A stretch of 64,000 nt of DNA from Actinoplanes campanulatus (lineage in GTDB: Bacteria; Actinomycetota; Actinomycetes; Mycobacteriales; Micromonosporaceae). This document shows, in pieces, positions 25,261 through 33,818 of the stretch. Each line of letters starts with the position of its first letter. Position 1 is the first letter of the stretch. The translations under genes and the position numbers were made by a program. The notes under the pieces are model-generated. The model saw nothing but the letters and a program-made list of their open reading frames with translations, was not told the DNA's origin and made no database searches. Location of the stretch: positions 181,215-245,214 of the forward strand of contig NZ_BMPW01000017.1 in assembly GCF_014647795.1 (NCBI RefSeq). The letters run 5' to 3'.

Positions 25261-26036
25261 CGACACTGCGCGCGGGCTGGATCATCACGCAACGGGACCT
25301 GGCCCACTGGGTGCGCCAGCCCTGGGGACCGATCTTCGGCCTGATGTTCTCGATCATGCTGCTGCTGGTGTTCGGGTTCCTGTTCGGCGGGGCGATCAAC
25401 GTGCCCGGCGGCGGGGACTACATCGCCTACCTGCTGCCCGGCATGATGGCGCTGAGCATGCTGTTCGGGGTCGAGTCGACGGCCACCGCGATGGGCAACG
25501 ACGCCCGCAAGGGGATCACCGACCGGTTCCGGGCCATGCCGATCGGCAGCGCCTCGGTGGCGCTCGGCCGGGTCGGCGCCGACATGGCCAACTCGACGGT
25601 GGAACTGCTGGTCATGCTGGTCGGCGGCTTGGCGGTCGGGTGGCGGATCACCGGAGATGCGGTTGCGGCCGCTCTGGCCGTACTCCTGCTGTTGCTCTTG
25701 AGGTTCTCGATGCTGTGGATCGGGATCTTCATCGGCCTGCGGTTCCGTGGGGAGGGCGCCACGTCGGCGGTGCAGGTGCTGGTGTGGCCGATCGGGTTCC
25801 TGTCGACGGCGATCGTGTCGGCCGAGACGATGCCGGGCTGGCTCGGCGCGATCGCCGCGTGGAATCCGCTCTCCGCGACGGCGACCGCGGCCCGTGAGCT
25901 GTTCGGCAATCCGACCGGCGTGACCGGCGGGGTGCTCGCCGACCACGCGGTGCTGCTGGCGGTGGCCTGGCCGGTGCTGCTCACGGTGATCTTCGCGCCG
26001 CTGTCGGCCCGCGCCTACCGGCGACTACGGGCGTAG
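25257..26036 (+). CDS. ABC transporter permease, DrrB-type
   Basis: ABC-2 permease of 259 aa with six membrane helices. It includes the conserved DrrB-like segments LLPGMMALSMLFGVESTATA and DRFRAMPIGS, where the FRAMPI motif is the EAA-like cytoplasmic loop. ATG 25257 overlaps the ATPase stop (ATGA). The pair forms a self-contained efflux system under TetR control. Confidence 0.9.
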   Translation: MTTLRAGWIITQRDLAHWVRQPWGPIFGLMFSIMLLLVFGFLFGGAINVPGGGDYIAYLLPGMMALSMLFGVESTATAMGNDARKGITDRFRAMPIGSASVALGRVGADMANSTVELLVMLVGGLAVGWRITGDAVAAALAVLLLLLLRFSMLWIGIFIGLRFRGEGATSAVQVLVWPIGFLSTAIVSAETMPGWLGAIAAWNPLSATATAARELFGNPTGVTGGVLADHAVLLAVAWPVLLTVIFAPLSARAYRRLRA

Positions 26037-26041
26037 TCGAG

Positions 26042-27133
26042 TCAGCCGAGGGTGCGGCGCAGGCCGCGCCGCACCCCACCGGCCCGGCTGCGGATCCGGG
26101 CCAAGATCGTCGGTTCCGGTACGGGCACCTGCTGCCGTAGTTCGTCGGCGTGCCCGAGCATGCCCACGATGGTCTCGATGGCGGCGTCCAGGATCTGCCG
26201 TTCGTCCAGCTCGTCCGGGGTGGGCGTCTGCCTCATCGCGGACGGCCGCAGCTCGGACAGGTCGCCGACGATGTGACACGGATAGTCCTGGAGCTCCTTG
26301 ATCTGCTGCTCGGCCAGGTCGGCGATCCACTCGGCACGGTCCAGCCCGACGCCGAACCGCATGTCGTTGTCGCGCCGTTGCAGCACCGCCCGGACCAGAT
26401 GCTGGTGCACCACCCGCTGATAGGGCATCCGGTGTGGAAAGCGGTCTCCGAGCGCCAGGTTGACCCGCCGCAGCAACTCGATCTCGGGCGCGCCGAGCGA
26501 CGGGTTGGCGGTGGGCGCGGTCATCTCGCAGACCCCGTCCGGGATGCCGATGATCCCGGCGAACCGCTGCCACAGCAGCTCACGCGGGGCGCCCGGCGGC
26601 GGGACGGTGACGATGTGCCGGCGCTCCGGCGGCACCAGGTCACCCCAGCGCAAGAACATCCGGTTGGCGGTGTGGTGCTCCCAGAACCCCTCGAATCTGC
26701 CCAGTTCGACGGCCGCGACGAACTCCTCGAACCGCCAGGTGCTGCGGGCCCGGATGCTCTGCTGCCACATGGACGGGAAGGTCCGCCACAGGTCGCGCGC
26801 GGCGACGATGACGTGCACCTCGGAGGGCTGAAGGCTCTCCACGGCCCGTCTCGCCTGCTCGGCGTCGGCGGCCCCGAAGCCCTCGTTGGTGAGCACGACA
26901 TCGCCCGGCCACCTGGCGAACGTCTCGATCAGCCGGTCCCACGTCCAGTACGCCTGCGGGTCGCGCCACGGCACCTGCCGCAGGTCGGTCATCGCCTGGT
27001 CGTGCGCCGTGAACGAGACCGGCATCAGGAAGCCGGCCCGTTTCAGCCGCTCGGTGTTGTTCCAGAGCACGTCCTGCACGAAGGTGCTACCGGTCTTGGG
27101 CGCACCGATGTGTACGAAAACGCGCCGTGGCAT
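26042..27133 (-). CDS. sulfotransferase-like protein
   Basis: Protein of 363 aa starting with VFVHIGAPKTGSTFVQ, the 5'-phosphosulfate-binding P-loop-like motif (PKTGST) of PAPS-dependent sulfotransferases. A 3'-phosphate-binding region follows, with VHVIVAARDLWRTFPSMWQQ, where R and S are the expected contacts. The rest is divergent, with a long C-terminal helical tail, so acceptor and activity are unknown. It is convergent with the exporter operon, only 5 bp apart. Confidence 0.8.
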   Translation of the reverse strand: MPRRVFVHIGAPKTGSTFVQDVLWNNTERLKRAGFLMPVSFTAHDQAMTDLRQVPWRDPQAYWTWDRLIETFARWPGDVVLTNEGFGAADAEQARRAVESLQPSEVHVIVAARDLWRTFPSMWQQSIRARSTWRFEEFVAAVELGRFEGFWEHHTANRMFLRWGDLVPPERRHIVTVPPPGAPRELLWQRFAGIIGIPDGVCEMTAPTANPSLGAPEIELLRRVNLALGDRFPHRMPYQRVVHQHLVRAVLQRRDNDMRFGVGLDRAEWIADLAEQQIKELQDYPCHIVGDLSELRPSAMRQTPTPDELDERQILDAAIETIVGMLGHADELRQQVPVPEPTILARIRSRAGGVRRGLRRTLG

Positions 27134-27236
27134 CCGGCCTCCACCTCATCCGTCCCGAACCACGTGAATGATCAGCAATCCTGGTGAAAGACTGATGACG
27201 CACTCCCGTAGGAAGTGTTTACGTCAGGTAACGACA

Positions 27237-28208
27237 ATGTCAGCCGTGATCTGCTTCGTGTACCGCTCCCCGTTCGAGGGAATTCTCGGCAAGCACGTCC
27301 GCTGGCTGCCCGACGCCACCGTGCTCGACTGGTTCCGCCGCGGCTGGACCGAGGCGGGCGCCGACCCCGGCGCCTGGGTGAAAGCCGAGCTCGGCGCCGA
27401 CGTCTACGGCCTCGACTCGATCTTCGAGGAGGCGGCGGAGCGGTCCCTGCCCTCGCCCGGCTCCATGTCCGAGCTGCGCAAGCTCCTCAAGAAGCATCTG
27501 TACGTCGAGGGCGCGCTGACAGTGGACGACCACTCCGTGCGGGTGTCCACGGACGACGACGAGGTGCCGCTCGCCTACTTCCTCCTCGACCAGAGCCTGG
27601 TCGCCGCCGAGCCGTCGCGGCTGGCGTACGCGTTGCACGAGCAGTGGCCGCTGCCCGCCTCCGCAGGCGACGACGACGGCGAGCCGGTCACCACGTTCGC
27701 GGCGTCCACCCTGGGTGACGTCGACTGGGACACCCAGGGTGTGGTGGTGCGGCTGCGCGGTGTCCGGCTGCCCGGCCTGCCCGCGTGGCTGCGCGACGCC
27801 GTCCCGTCCGGCTGGCCCGACGAGCTGACCCTGCTGCGCGCGGCGGTCGGCCCGCACGACACCGACCTGGAACCGGCCCTCGACCGGATCAACCGGTGGG
27901 GCGCCTGGAACGATCAGTACCTGGACATCGCAGGCCTGGACGGCGCCCACGACAAGGCCCACCGCATCGTCCGTGAGGTGATGGCACAGGTCGCCGGCCA
28001 CGAGAAGGTCCCCGGGCCGCTGGGCCGCCGCCGCCCCGCCGACGGCCGGATCGCCGTCGCCGACCACCTGGCACAGGGCGCCTTCCACATGGACGACACC
28101 TTCGGCTACCAGCAGATGTTCGTCTTCGACGATGTGTGGGCGGCCCACCACCACTACCTGGCGAAGTCGTTGACCCGTTGGTTCAAGGGCAAGTGGGATC
28201 TACTTTGA
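27237..28208 (+). CDS. unknown protein upstream of pseudocaspase
   Basis: I do not recognise this 323-aa soluble protein. It begins with a beta-strand and an aromatic-rich region (VICFVYRSPFEGILGKHVRW), has a central acidic stretch (STDDDEVPLAYFLLDQSLVA), then a glycine/aspartate region, and ends with a basic W-F-K-G-K-W tail. ATG 27237 is preferred over an upstream TTG/ATG frame. It is separated by 4 bp from the caspase homologue, so the two are almost surely cotranscribed and may be partners. No catalytic motif of a known family was found. Confidence 0.72.
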   Translation: MSAVICFVYRSPFEGILGKHVRWLPDATVLDWFRRGWTEAGADPGAWVKAELGADVYGLDSIFEEAAERSLPSPGSMSELRKLLKKHLYVEGALTVDDHSVRVSTDDDEVPLAYFLLDQSLVAAEPSRLAYALHEQWPLPASAGDDDGEPVTTFAASTLGDVDWDTQGVVVRLRGVRLPGLPAWLRDAVPSGWPDELTLLRAAVGPHDTDLEPALDRINRWGAWNDQYLDIAGLDGAHDKAHRIVREVMAQVAGHEKVPGPLGRRRPADGRIAVADHLAQGAFHMDDTFGYQQMFVFDDVWAAHHHYLAKSLTRWFKGKWDLL

Positions 28209-28212
28209 ACGG

Positions 28213-30081
28213 ATGGCGGGTGACGTCTACGTCCTCCTGGTGGGCATCAACGACTACGGTGACCGCGCGGAGCCGTTGAGGGGCTGCCTCAACGACATCG
28301 ACGCGTTCCGGGACCTGCTGCGCGACCGGATCCCCCGGCCGAACCTGCGGATCCGGGAGCTGCGCGACGCCGAGGCGACCCGGCAGGCCGTCATGGACGG
28401 GTTCACCGGTCACCTCGCCCGAGCCGCGGTCGGCGACCTGGCGGTCTTCTACTTCGCCGGGTACGGGTCGGTGGAACCGGAGAGCGAGCACCGGACCCTC
28501 GTGTGCGCCGACAGCCGCACACCCGGCGTGCCGGACCTGGCCGAGGCGGAGATCAACACCCTGATCGCCGAGGTCACGACCGGTAGCGCGCACATGCTGG
28601 TCCTCCTCGACTGCGGGCACACCGACCACGGCAGCGGGGACGGGCTCGCCTGGAGCCGCGCCGTCCCGCCCGGCCCGCGCCGGATCACGGACACCCCCGA
28701 CCACGACCCGCCACGCGTCGTCCTAGCCGCCTGCCACCCCACCCAATCGGCCATGGAGCTGCTGATCGACGGTCGTTTGCAGGGTGCCTTCTCGGCGACC
28801 CTGCAGCGAGGGCTGACCCTGCCGGAATCCTTCCCCTACGCCGCGCACCTCAACTGGGCGTACCACTGGGTCACTCAGCTGGTCGCCCATCAGGAACCGG
28901 TCGGGTATGCCGTACCGCCCGCGTCCCTGGACGAGCCGATGTTCGGCGGGATCGTGCGGCCGCGCCCGCCCGGGGTCAGACTGGAGCGCTACCGGGACCA
29001 CTGGTGGATCGACGTGGGCCCGGCGCACAGTGTCCCGCCGCCGGCGGACGGCCGGACCACGGTCGTGGCGGTCCATCCTCCGGAGCCGGACGGCGCGCCA
29101 CCGCTGGGCCGGGCCCGGGTGACCGAGGTGGAGTCCCGCCACTGCCGGGTGACCCTCGACCCCGGCTGGACCCCCGACCCGGGCCTGCGCTATCCGGCTA
29201 CCGTCGTCGACCTGCCGCTGCCACCGGGCGGGATCCGGCTGGACGGCGCTCCGGCGGCCACCGACCTGGTCCGCGCCCACATCGCGGACTCCCCGCACAT
29301 CCGCGAGGCCGGCGACGGCGAATTCGTGCTCTACGCCCGGCACGGATGGCTGATCATCGCCGGACCCGACGGCGCACCGCTGGCCGCTCCGGTCCCGGCC
29401 ACCCGGGAAGGCGCCGCCGCCGTCCGGGAGCGGCTCGACCACCTGGGCCGCTGGCAGGTCGTCAGACAGCTGGACAATCCGGTGTCGACGATCGCCCGCG
29501 GGCAGGTGCGCCTGCACCGGACCAACCACCACCACCGGCCCATGCTGGACACCTTCTCGTCATGGCCGACGGGACCGGGAGACAGCGATCCCGTCGACCT
29601 GGCCTGTCAACCGACCGGGGACGGCTGGTCCGCGGCTCCCGTAGACCTGTCCCTGGGTAACTCGACCGACCGTCCCCTGTACTGCGCGCTGCTTGTCCTG
29701 ACCGACGATTTCCGGATCCACGACCGGCTGCTCCCCACCCGGTTGATCCCACCGCGTTCCTGGGTGGACGTCTCCGAGGCTCTCGCGGTGGCCGGCGTCA
29801 TCCCGGAAGACCGCTGGAACGGTCGTTCCGTCGTCGACGAATGGTGGAAGATCATCGTGTCCGAGCAGCCGTTCGACTCGGCCGCGTTCGACCTGCCCCG
29901 CCTCGGCGAGCCCATCCCCGCACCATCCGCGGCCATCCGGAGCAGCCGCAACGTCCTCGACCGGCTCGCTGTCCAGGCCATCACCCGCGACGAGGCGACG
30001 GAACCGGACGGCGGGCCGGAGTGGGCGACCACGCTGCTCCCCGTGCGCTTCCATCGGCTGGAGGGCGGAGTCAGATGGTGA
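28213..30081 (+). CDS. caspase-family protein with both catalytic residues replaced
   Basis: The 622-aa protein begins with a clear caspase/peptidase C14 fold: YVLLVGINDY, CLNDIDAFRDLL and LAVFYFAGYGS, then MLVLLDCGHTDHGSG. In active relatives these sites read F-x-x-G-H-G-S and D-C-C-H-S-G. Here the catalytic His is Tyr84 and the catalytic Cys is Gly135, with one Cys left at the preceding position (134). The fold is otherwise kept, so this is probably a pseudoenzyme. The C-terminal 350 residues are beta-rich and end in an Ig-like/GEVED-like part that I cannot name. It overlaps the downstream SDR remnant by 11 bp. It may sense or scaffold rather than cleave. Confidence 0.83.
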   Translation: MAGDVYVLLVGINDYGDRAEPLRGCLNDIDAFRDLLRDRIPRPNLRIRELRDAEATRQAVMDGFTGHLARAAVGDLAVFYFAGYGSVEPESEHRTLVCADSRTPGVPDLAEAEINTLIAEVTTGSAHMLVLLDCGHTDHGSGDGLAWSRAVPPGPRRITDTPDHDPPRVVLAACHPTQSAMELLIDGRLQGAFSATLQRGLTLPESFPYAAHLNWAYHWVTQLVAHQEPVGYAVPPASLDEPMFGGIVRPRPPGVRLERYRDHWWIDVGPAHSVPPPADGRTTVVAVHPPEPDGAPPLGRARVTEVESRHCRVTLDPGWTPDPGLRYPATVVDLPLPPGGIRLDGAPAATDLVRAHIADSPHIREAGDGEFVLYARHGWLIIAGPDGAPLAAPVPATREGAAAVRERLDHLGRWQVVRQLDNPVSTIARGQVRLHRTNHHHRPMLDTFSSWPTGPGDSDPVDLACQPTGDGWSAAPVDLSLGNSTDRPLYCALLVLTDDFRIHDRLLPTRLIPPRSWVDVSEALAVAGVIPEDRWNGRSVVDEWWKIIVSEQPFDSAAFDLPRLGEPIPAPSAAIRSSRNVLDRLAVQAITRDEATEPDGGPEWATTLLPVRFHRLEGGVRW

Positions 30082-30682
30082 AGCCGCCGTCCACGTCGAC
30101 GGTCGCGCCGGTGATGTAGCGGGCCTCCGGGCTCGCCAGGAACGCCACCGTCGCCGCCACGTCAGCCGGTTCCGCGTAGTGACCGAGCGCCGTGAGCCCG
30201 CTGATCACGGCGGCGTCCGGCCCGCCGGCCGGGTTGGCGTCGGTGTCGGTGGGGCCAGGGTGGACCAGGTTCACGGTGATCGCCCGCGGGCCCAGCTCGC
30301 GGCCGAGCGCCTTGGTGAGCCCGGTCAGCGCGGTCTTGCTCATCGCGTAGAGCGAGAAGCCGGGGAAGACGGCCCGCTCGGCCATGTTGCTGCCGATGGT
30401 GACGATCCGCCCGCCGGCCGGCATGTGCCGGACCGCCGCCTGCGACGCCACGAACGGCGCCCGCACGTTGACCGCCACCGTCTGCTCGAACTCGTCCAGC
30501 GTCAGCTTCTCCACCGGCCCGACCAGGAACGCCCCGGCGTTGTTGACCAGGATGTCCAGCCGCCCGTGCCGCTGCGCCACACCGTCGACGGCGGTGACCA
30601 CTGCGGCCGGGGGCTGGCGGCGATCGGACCTCGCGATCGTGTGCTTCAATTGCTGACCGTCGCATCGATCTTTGATGATCAA
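30071..30682 (-). pseudogene. 5'-truncated short-chain dehydrogenase (SDR)
   Basis: The C-terminal three quarters of a classical SDR are intact: NNAG, the catalytic Ser-Tyr-Lys region (IGSNMAE, YAMSK), and a C-terminal VDVDGGFTI. The N-terminal NAD(P)-binding TGxxxGxG strand and helix (about 60-70 residues) are absent. The frame instead opens with unrelated residues (MIIKDRCDGQQLKH) that lie in the promoter region of the divergent ALF gene. Without the dinucleotide-binding loop it cannot be a functional oxidoreductase. Deletion or replacement at about 30640 is inferred. Confidence 0.8.
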
Positions 30683-30694
30683 CGGGGAGCCGCA

Positions 30695-31708
30695 TTGAAG
30701 CGTAGGGATGTTTTTCTGGCCGTGGCCGCCGCCGGAGTGGGCGCGCTGGTGGCGCCGTCGCCGGCGTTCGCGGCGGGCCTACCGGCCCTGGTGACGAACC
30801 CGGCCCAGGCCGACCGCGAGTTCGTCCTCTGGCTGTCGGTTCACGATCCGCGCAGGTCCGTCCGGGAGGCGGCCACGGCGGCCCTGGCCACCGCCGCGCA
30901 GGTCACGGCGTTCCTCGCCACCGGCTACCAGGCCGCGCTGGACCAGGCGGCACAGATCCGGGCGAGCCACCTCGACTTCGCCAACGGCAAGGCGGCCGCG
31001 CATCCGGCGTCGTCGTTCCCGTGGGTCGCCGCGGCGGCCCGGCGCGCGATCGAGGGCACCGATGCGGAGCGGGCCGAGTTCGCCGGCGCCGGCTACGCGG
31101 CGGCGCTGCGCGACGATCAGGCCGGGATTGCGTACGACGACGGCGCGGCCCTGGTGGCCCCGGCCGACTGGGACTTCCTCTCGACCCTGGCCACCCTCGA
31201 CGCGGGCCCCGGCATCCATCAGCGTGTTCGGTACGTGGACACCGACGCCGACCTGGCGGAGTTCCTGCGCCACGGCCTGCTCAGCGCGGCCGCCGTGGAA
31301 CTCGAGTCGCTCCGGGCGCAGTACGTCGCCGACGAGTGGGCGAAGTGGCCGGAGGTGCGGTTCCGGACTGTGCAGGCCACCGAGATCGAGCAGGCCGCCC
31401 GGGCGGGCGCCGCGAGCCCCGCCACCGCCGTGCAGGCGTGGCAGCAGCTGATCGAGCGGTTCAACCGGCAGCCGTCGTACTGGTCCCAGGGCCAGCGGCT
31501 GGCGCGGACCCGCAGCGAGGCGTGGGGTCGCGTCTCCCAGCGGGCCGGCGCGTCGTCGACCCCCTACCTGGACCCGATCGTCGGCGACGCGGCGGCCGTC
31601 CGCGGCCGGTGGCTCACGGAGGCCGACGGCGCCGCCGAACGGTCGGCCTGGTGGACCACTCTGATCCGGTACGCCGAGGACACCGTCATCGACTGGATGC
31701 ACTCCTGA
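30695..31708 (+). CDS. exported ALF-repeat protein
   Basis: A 337-aa protein with an N-terminal export signal KRRDVFLAVAAAGVGALVAP and cleavage near AFA-AG. The start KRRD suggests a Tat-like or twin-basic signal. It is followed by short ALF-type repeats such as DPRRSVREAATAALATAAQV and VTAFLATGYQAA. ALF repeats occur in actinobacterial surface and polymorphic-toxin proteins; no toxin domain is visible here. TTG 30695 has GGGGAG at 5 nt. The 3' end overlaps the convergent gene by 23 bp. Confidence 0.78.
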   Translation: MKRRDVFLAVAAAGVGALVAPSPAFAAGLPALVTNPAQADREFVLWLSVHDPRRSVREAATAALATAAQVTAFLATGYQAALDQAAQIRASHLDFANGKAAAHPASSFPWVAAAARRAIEGTDAERAEFAGAGYAAALRDDQAGIAYDDGAALVAPADWDFLSTLATLDAGPGIHQRVRYVDTDADLAEFLRHGLLSAAAVELESLRAQYVADEWAKWPEVRFRTVQATEIEQAARAGAASPATAVQAWQQLIERFNRQPSYWSQGQRLARTRSEAWGRVSQRAGASSTPYLDPIVGDAAAVRGRWLTEADGAAERSAWWTTLIRYAEDTVIDWMHS

Positions 31709-32330
31709 CCGGCGCCAGAATGCGGTCGGCGAGGGTGTCACCGCGCACGAAGGCGGCCGGTTCGTCGTCGTCGGAGTAGTCGTCGGGGTGCAGGATCCGT
31801 TCGGCGATCGGCTGGGCGGGGCCGGGCACCCCGGCCGTCCGCAGGGCGTCGGCGAGGCGGGCGACGACGTCGGAGTCCGGCGCCTCGAAGTGCACGATCA
31901 TCGGGGCCAGGAGCAGCAGCAGCCGGGCGCCGATGATCGGCTCGGGCTGGCGGGCGGCGAGCGCGGCCACCTCGTCCCAGGTGAGGCCCCGCCCGAAGGC
32001 GCCGCCCTCGTCGGTGGCGACGGTGATCGCGTCCGCGCCGTCCGGCACGAGCAGGTAGTCGACGCCCTCGTCCTCGTCGAGGTTGCGGTAGACGACCGCG
32101 AGCCGCGCGTCCCGGCCGGTGTCGAACGTGAACACCGGCCAGGCCGCGTGGTCGGTGAGCCGCCGGTAGGCCGCCTCCACCTCGTCGAACGGGATGCCGA
32201 ACAGGGCGGCCACGTCCTCCATCGGGTCCATCAGGTGCGGACCGAGGTGGGCCGGCCAGAACGCGGCCGCGCCGAGCAGGGCGCCGCCGTCGTCGAGCGG
32301 GCCTCCGTCGTACCCGGGAATGGTTTTCAT
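31686..32330 (-). CDS. hypothetical protein (214 aa)
   Basis: Soluble acidic protein with no recognised family. A DPMEDVAALFGIPFDEVEAAYR helical segment is followed by a beta region (PVFTFDTGRDARLAVVYRN) and a D-x-x-G-A-D-x-I-T phrase. This arrangement is reminiscent of immunity-type or SMI1-like folds, but I cannot confirm it. ATG 32330 overlaps the stop of the upstream lipoprotein by 4 bp, so they are cotranscribed. Confidence 0.7.
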   Translation of the reverse strand: MKTIPGYDGGPLDDGGALLGAAAFWPAHLGPHLMDPMEDVAALFGIPFDEVEAAYRRLTDHAAWPVFTFDTGRDARLAVVYRNLDEDEGVDYLLVPDGADAITVATDEGGAFGRGLTWDEVAALAARQPEPIIGARLLLLLAPMIVHFEAPDSDVVARLADALRTAGVPGPAQPIAERILHPDDYSDDDEPAAFVRGDTLADRILAPVRSASSR

Positions 32331-32944
32331 GAATTGATCGTCAGGGTGCGCTCGGCGAGCTGGAACGCCGGCAGCATGCCCGGATGCTCGTCCGCTCCGA
32401 ACGGGCTGAGCTGCACGACCATGGCGCCGTCCTTGGTGTTCAGGGCGAACGCCGAGTACTTGCTCTGGTGGTCGAGCTCCTTGCTGTAGGACTCCCAGGT
32501 GACCTCGGCCGCCTGCCCGCCGCCGATCTGCACGTCGGAGTAGGTGACCCCGGACACCTCCTTGCCGCGGGCGCTCGCCTTGACGAACATCTTCAGGTGG
32601 TCGCGGGGCGCGCCGGACAGCCCGCCGGCGACGTGCACGCGCAGGAAGCCGATGTTCCCGGCCGGTTTGGCGTCGACCTCGCAGCGGACGGTGAAGACAC
32701 CGACCCGGGCCAGCTCGGCCAGCTCACCAAGCGCCTCGACGTCGACCGCCTTCGGCTCCCAGTCCTCCGCCAGCTCGAACGAGACCGGCAGCTCGCAGGC
32801 GCTGCCCGCGGCCCCGACCCGGACGGCGGCAGCGCTGGCGGGGGCGGACGGCGCCTTGGCTTGCGGGGTGGACGACGAGGCGCCGGAACAACCGCCGACC
32901 GCCAGAAGCGCGGCCACGGCAACCTTGGAGATCTTCACGAGCAC
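32327..32944 (-). CDS. lipoprotein of unknown function
   Basis: A 205-aa exported lipoprotein with lipobox AVGGC at about residues 15-19, after a short basic and hydrophobic signal. A Ser/Ala/Pro linker follows and then a globular domain. The latter has a W-E-P-K segment and a C-terminal VQLSPFGADEHPGMLPAFQ-like stretch. Cysteines at about 49 and 88 could form a disulfide. It overlaps the downstream 214-aa gene by 4 bp. Confidence 0.8.
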   Translation of the reverse strand: MLVKISKVAVAALLAVGGCSGASSSTPQAKAPSAPASAAAVRVGAAGSACELPVSFELAEDWEPKAVDVEALGELAELARVGVFTVRCEVDAKPAGNIGFLRVHVAGGLSGAPRDHLKMFVKASARGKEVSGVTYSDVQIGGGQAAEVTWESYSKELDHQSKYSAFALNTKDGAMVVQLSPFGADEHPGMLPAFQLAERTLTINS

Positions 32945-33031
32945 GGGAGCTTATCGGGTCGCCGGATGGGGACTGCGGAGACCGCCCGGGTGTGGCGCCG
33001 GGCCTGGCCGGGCGCACGTTCGGGCGGTCCG

Positions 33032-33081
33032 AGCCGTGATGGCCGCACACGGACGACGTCGTGTGTGCGGCCATCACGGCT
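33032..33081. terminator. perfect 19-bp hairpin after HAD gene
   Basis: Arms 33032-33050 and 33063-33081 are exact reverse complements around a 12-nt loop that is itself palindromic (ACGACGTCGT). It lies 28 bp beyond the stop of the minus-strand HAD gene and upstream of the lipoprotein gene. Probable terminator. Confidence 0.7.
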
Positions 33082-33109
33082 ATGTCCCGAGTAGGCGGCC
33101 ACGACGCCG

Positions 33110-33787
33110 CTATCGTGTGCGCCCACCCGCCCTGAACGTGAGCTCGTCGAGGGAGCGGACGCGGCGGACCCCGGCGCCGGGGTGGGCGCCGGCGCGGTCG
33201 AGGAGCACGGCGGCCAGGCCGGCGTTCTGGGCGCCGAGCACGTCCTTGCCGAGCGAGTTGCCGACCATCAGCGTCTCGGCCGGGGCCGTGCCGAGCAGGC
33301 CGACCGCGTACCCGAACGCCCGCGGATCCGGCTTGCCGGCGGGCAGCACCGACGACGCCACCAGCAGGTCGATCTCGCCGGCCAGGCCGAGCCGGTCCAC
33401 TTTGCGGCGCTGCTGGCCCTCCTCGCCGTTGGTGAGGATGCCGACGGTCAGCCCGGCCGCCCGGGCCCGCCGCAGCGCCGGCACCGCGTCGCCGAAGATC
33501 GACCAGCCGGCCTCGTACCGTTCCAGATATCCGGCGAACAACTCGTCCGCCTCGGCGTCGGTCATCTCCCGGCCGAGGAACTCCCGCACCCGGTCGCGCC
33601 GCTGCCCGGTGAAGGTGACCTCCCGCCGCTGGTAGCGCGCGTAGTGCCGGTGGGAGATCCCGGACCAGCGCCGGGCCACCCCGGTATCGGTGACACCGAG
33701 CGTCGCGGCCCACGCCACGACTGCGGCGTCGGAGGCGCTCTCCTGGTCCACCAGGGTGTCGTCGAGGTCGAACAGCACGGCACGCAT
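33110..33787 (-). CDS. HAD family hydrolase
   Basis: Haloacid-dehalogenase-type phosphatase of 225 aa. Motif I is DLDDTLVD with the nucleophile Asp, motif II is GILTNGEE, motif III is the Lys in AGKPDPRAFG, and motif IV is MVGNSLGKDV. The C1 helical cap places it with phosphoglycolate phosphatase/pyrimidine-nucleotidase-like members. The substrate is unknown. ATG 33787 begins the fold. It is divergent from the SDR gene at 33819, with only 31 bp between the starts. Confidence 0.9.
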   Translation of the reverse strand: MRAVLFDLDDTLVDQESASDAAVVAWAATLGVTDTGVARRWSGISHRHYARYQRREVTFTGQRRDRVREFLGREMTDAEADELFAGYLERYEAGWSIFGDAVPALRRARAAGLTVGILTNGEEGQQRRKVDRLGLAGEIDLLVASSVLPAGKPDPRAFGYAVGLLGTAPAETLMVGNSLGKDVLGAQNAGLAAVLLDRAGAHPGAGVRRVRSLDELTFRAGGRTR

Positions 33788-33818
33788 GATCCGTAGCGTA
33801 TGGGGGACGGATGCGGGC

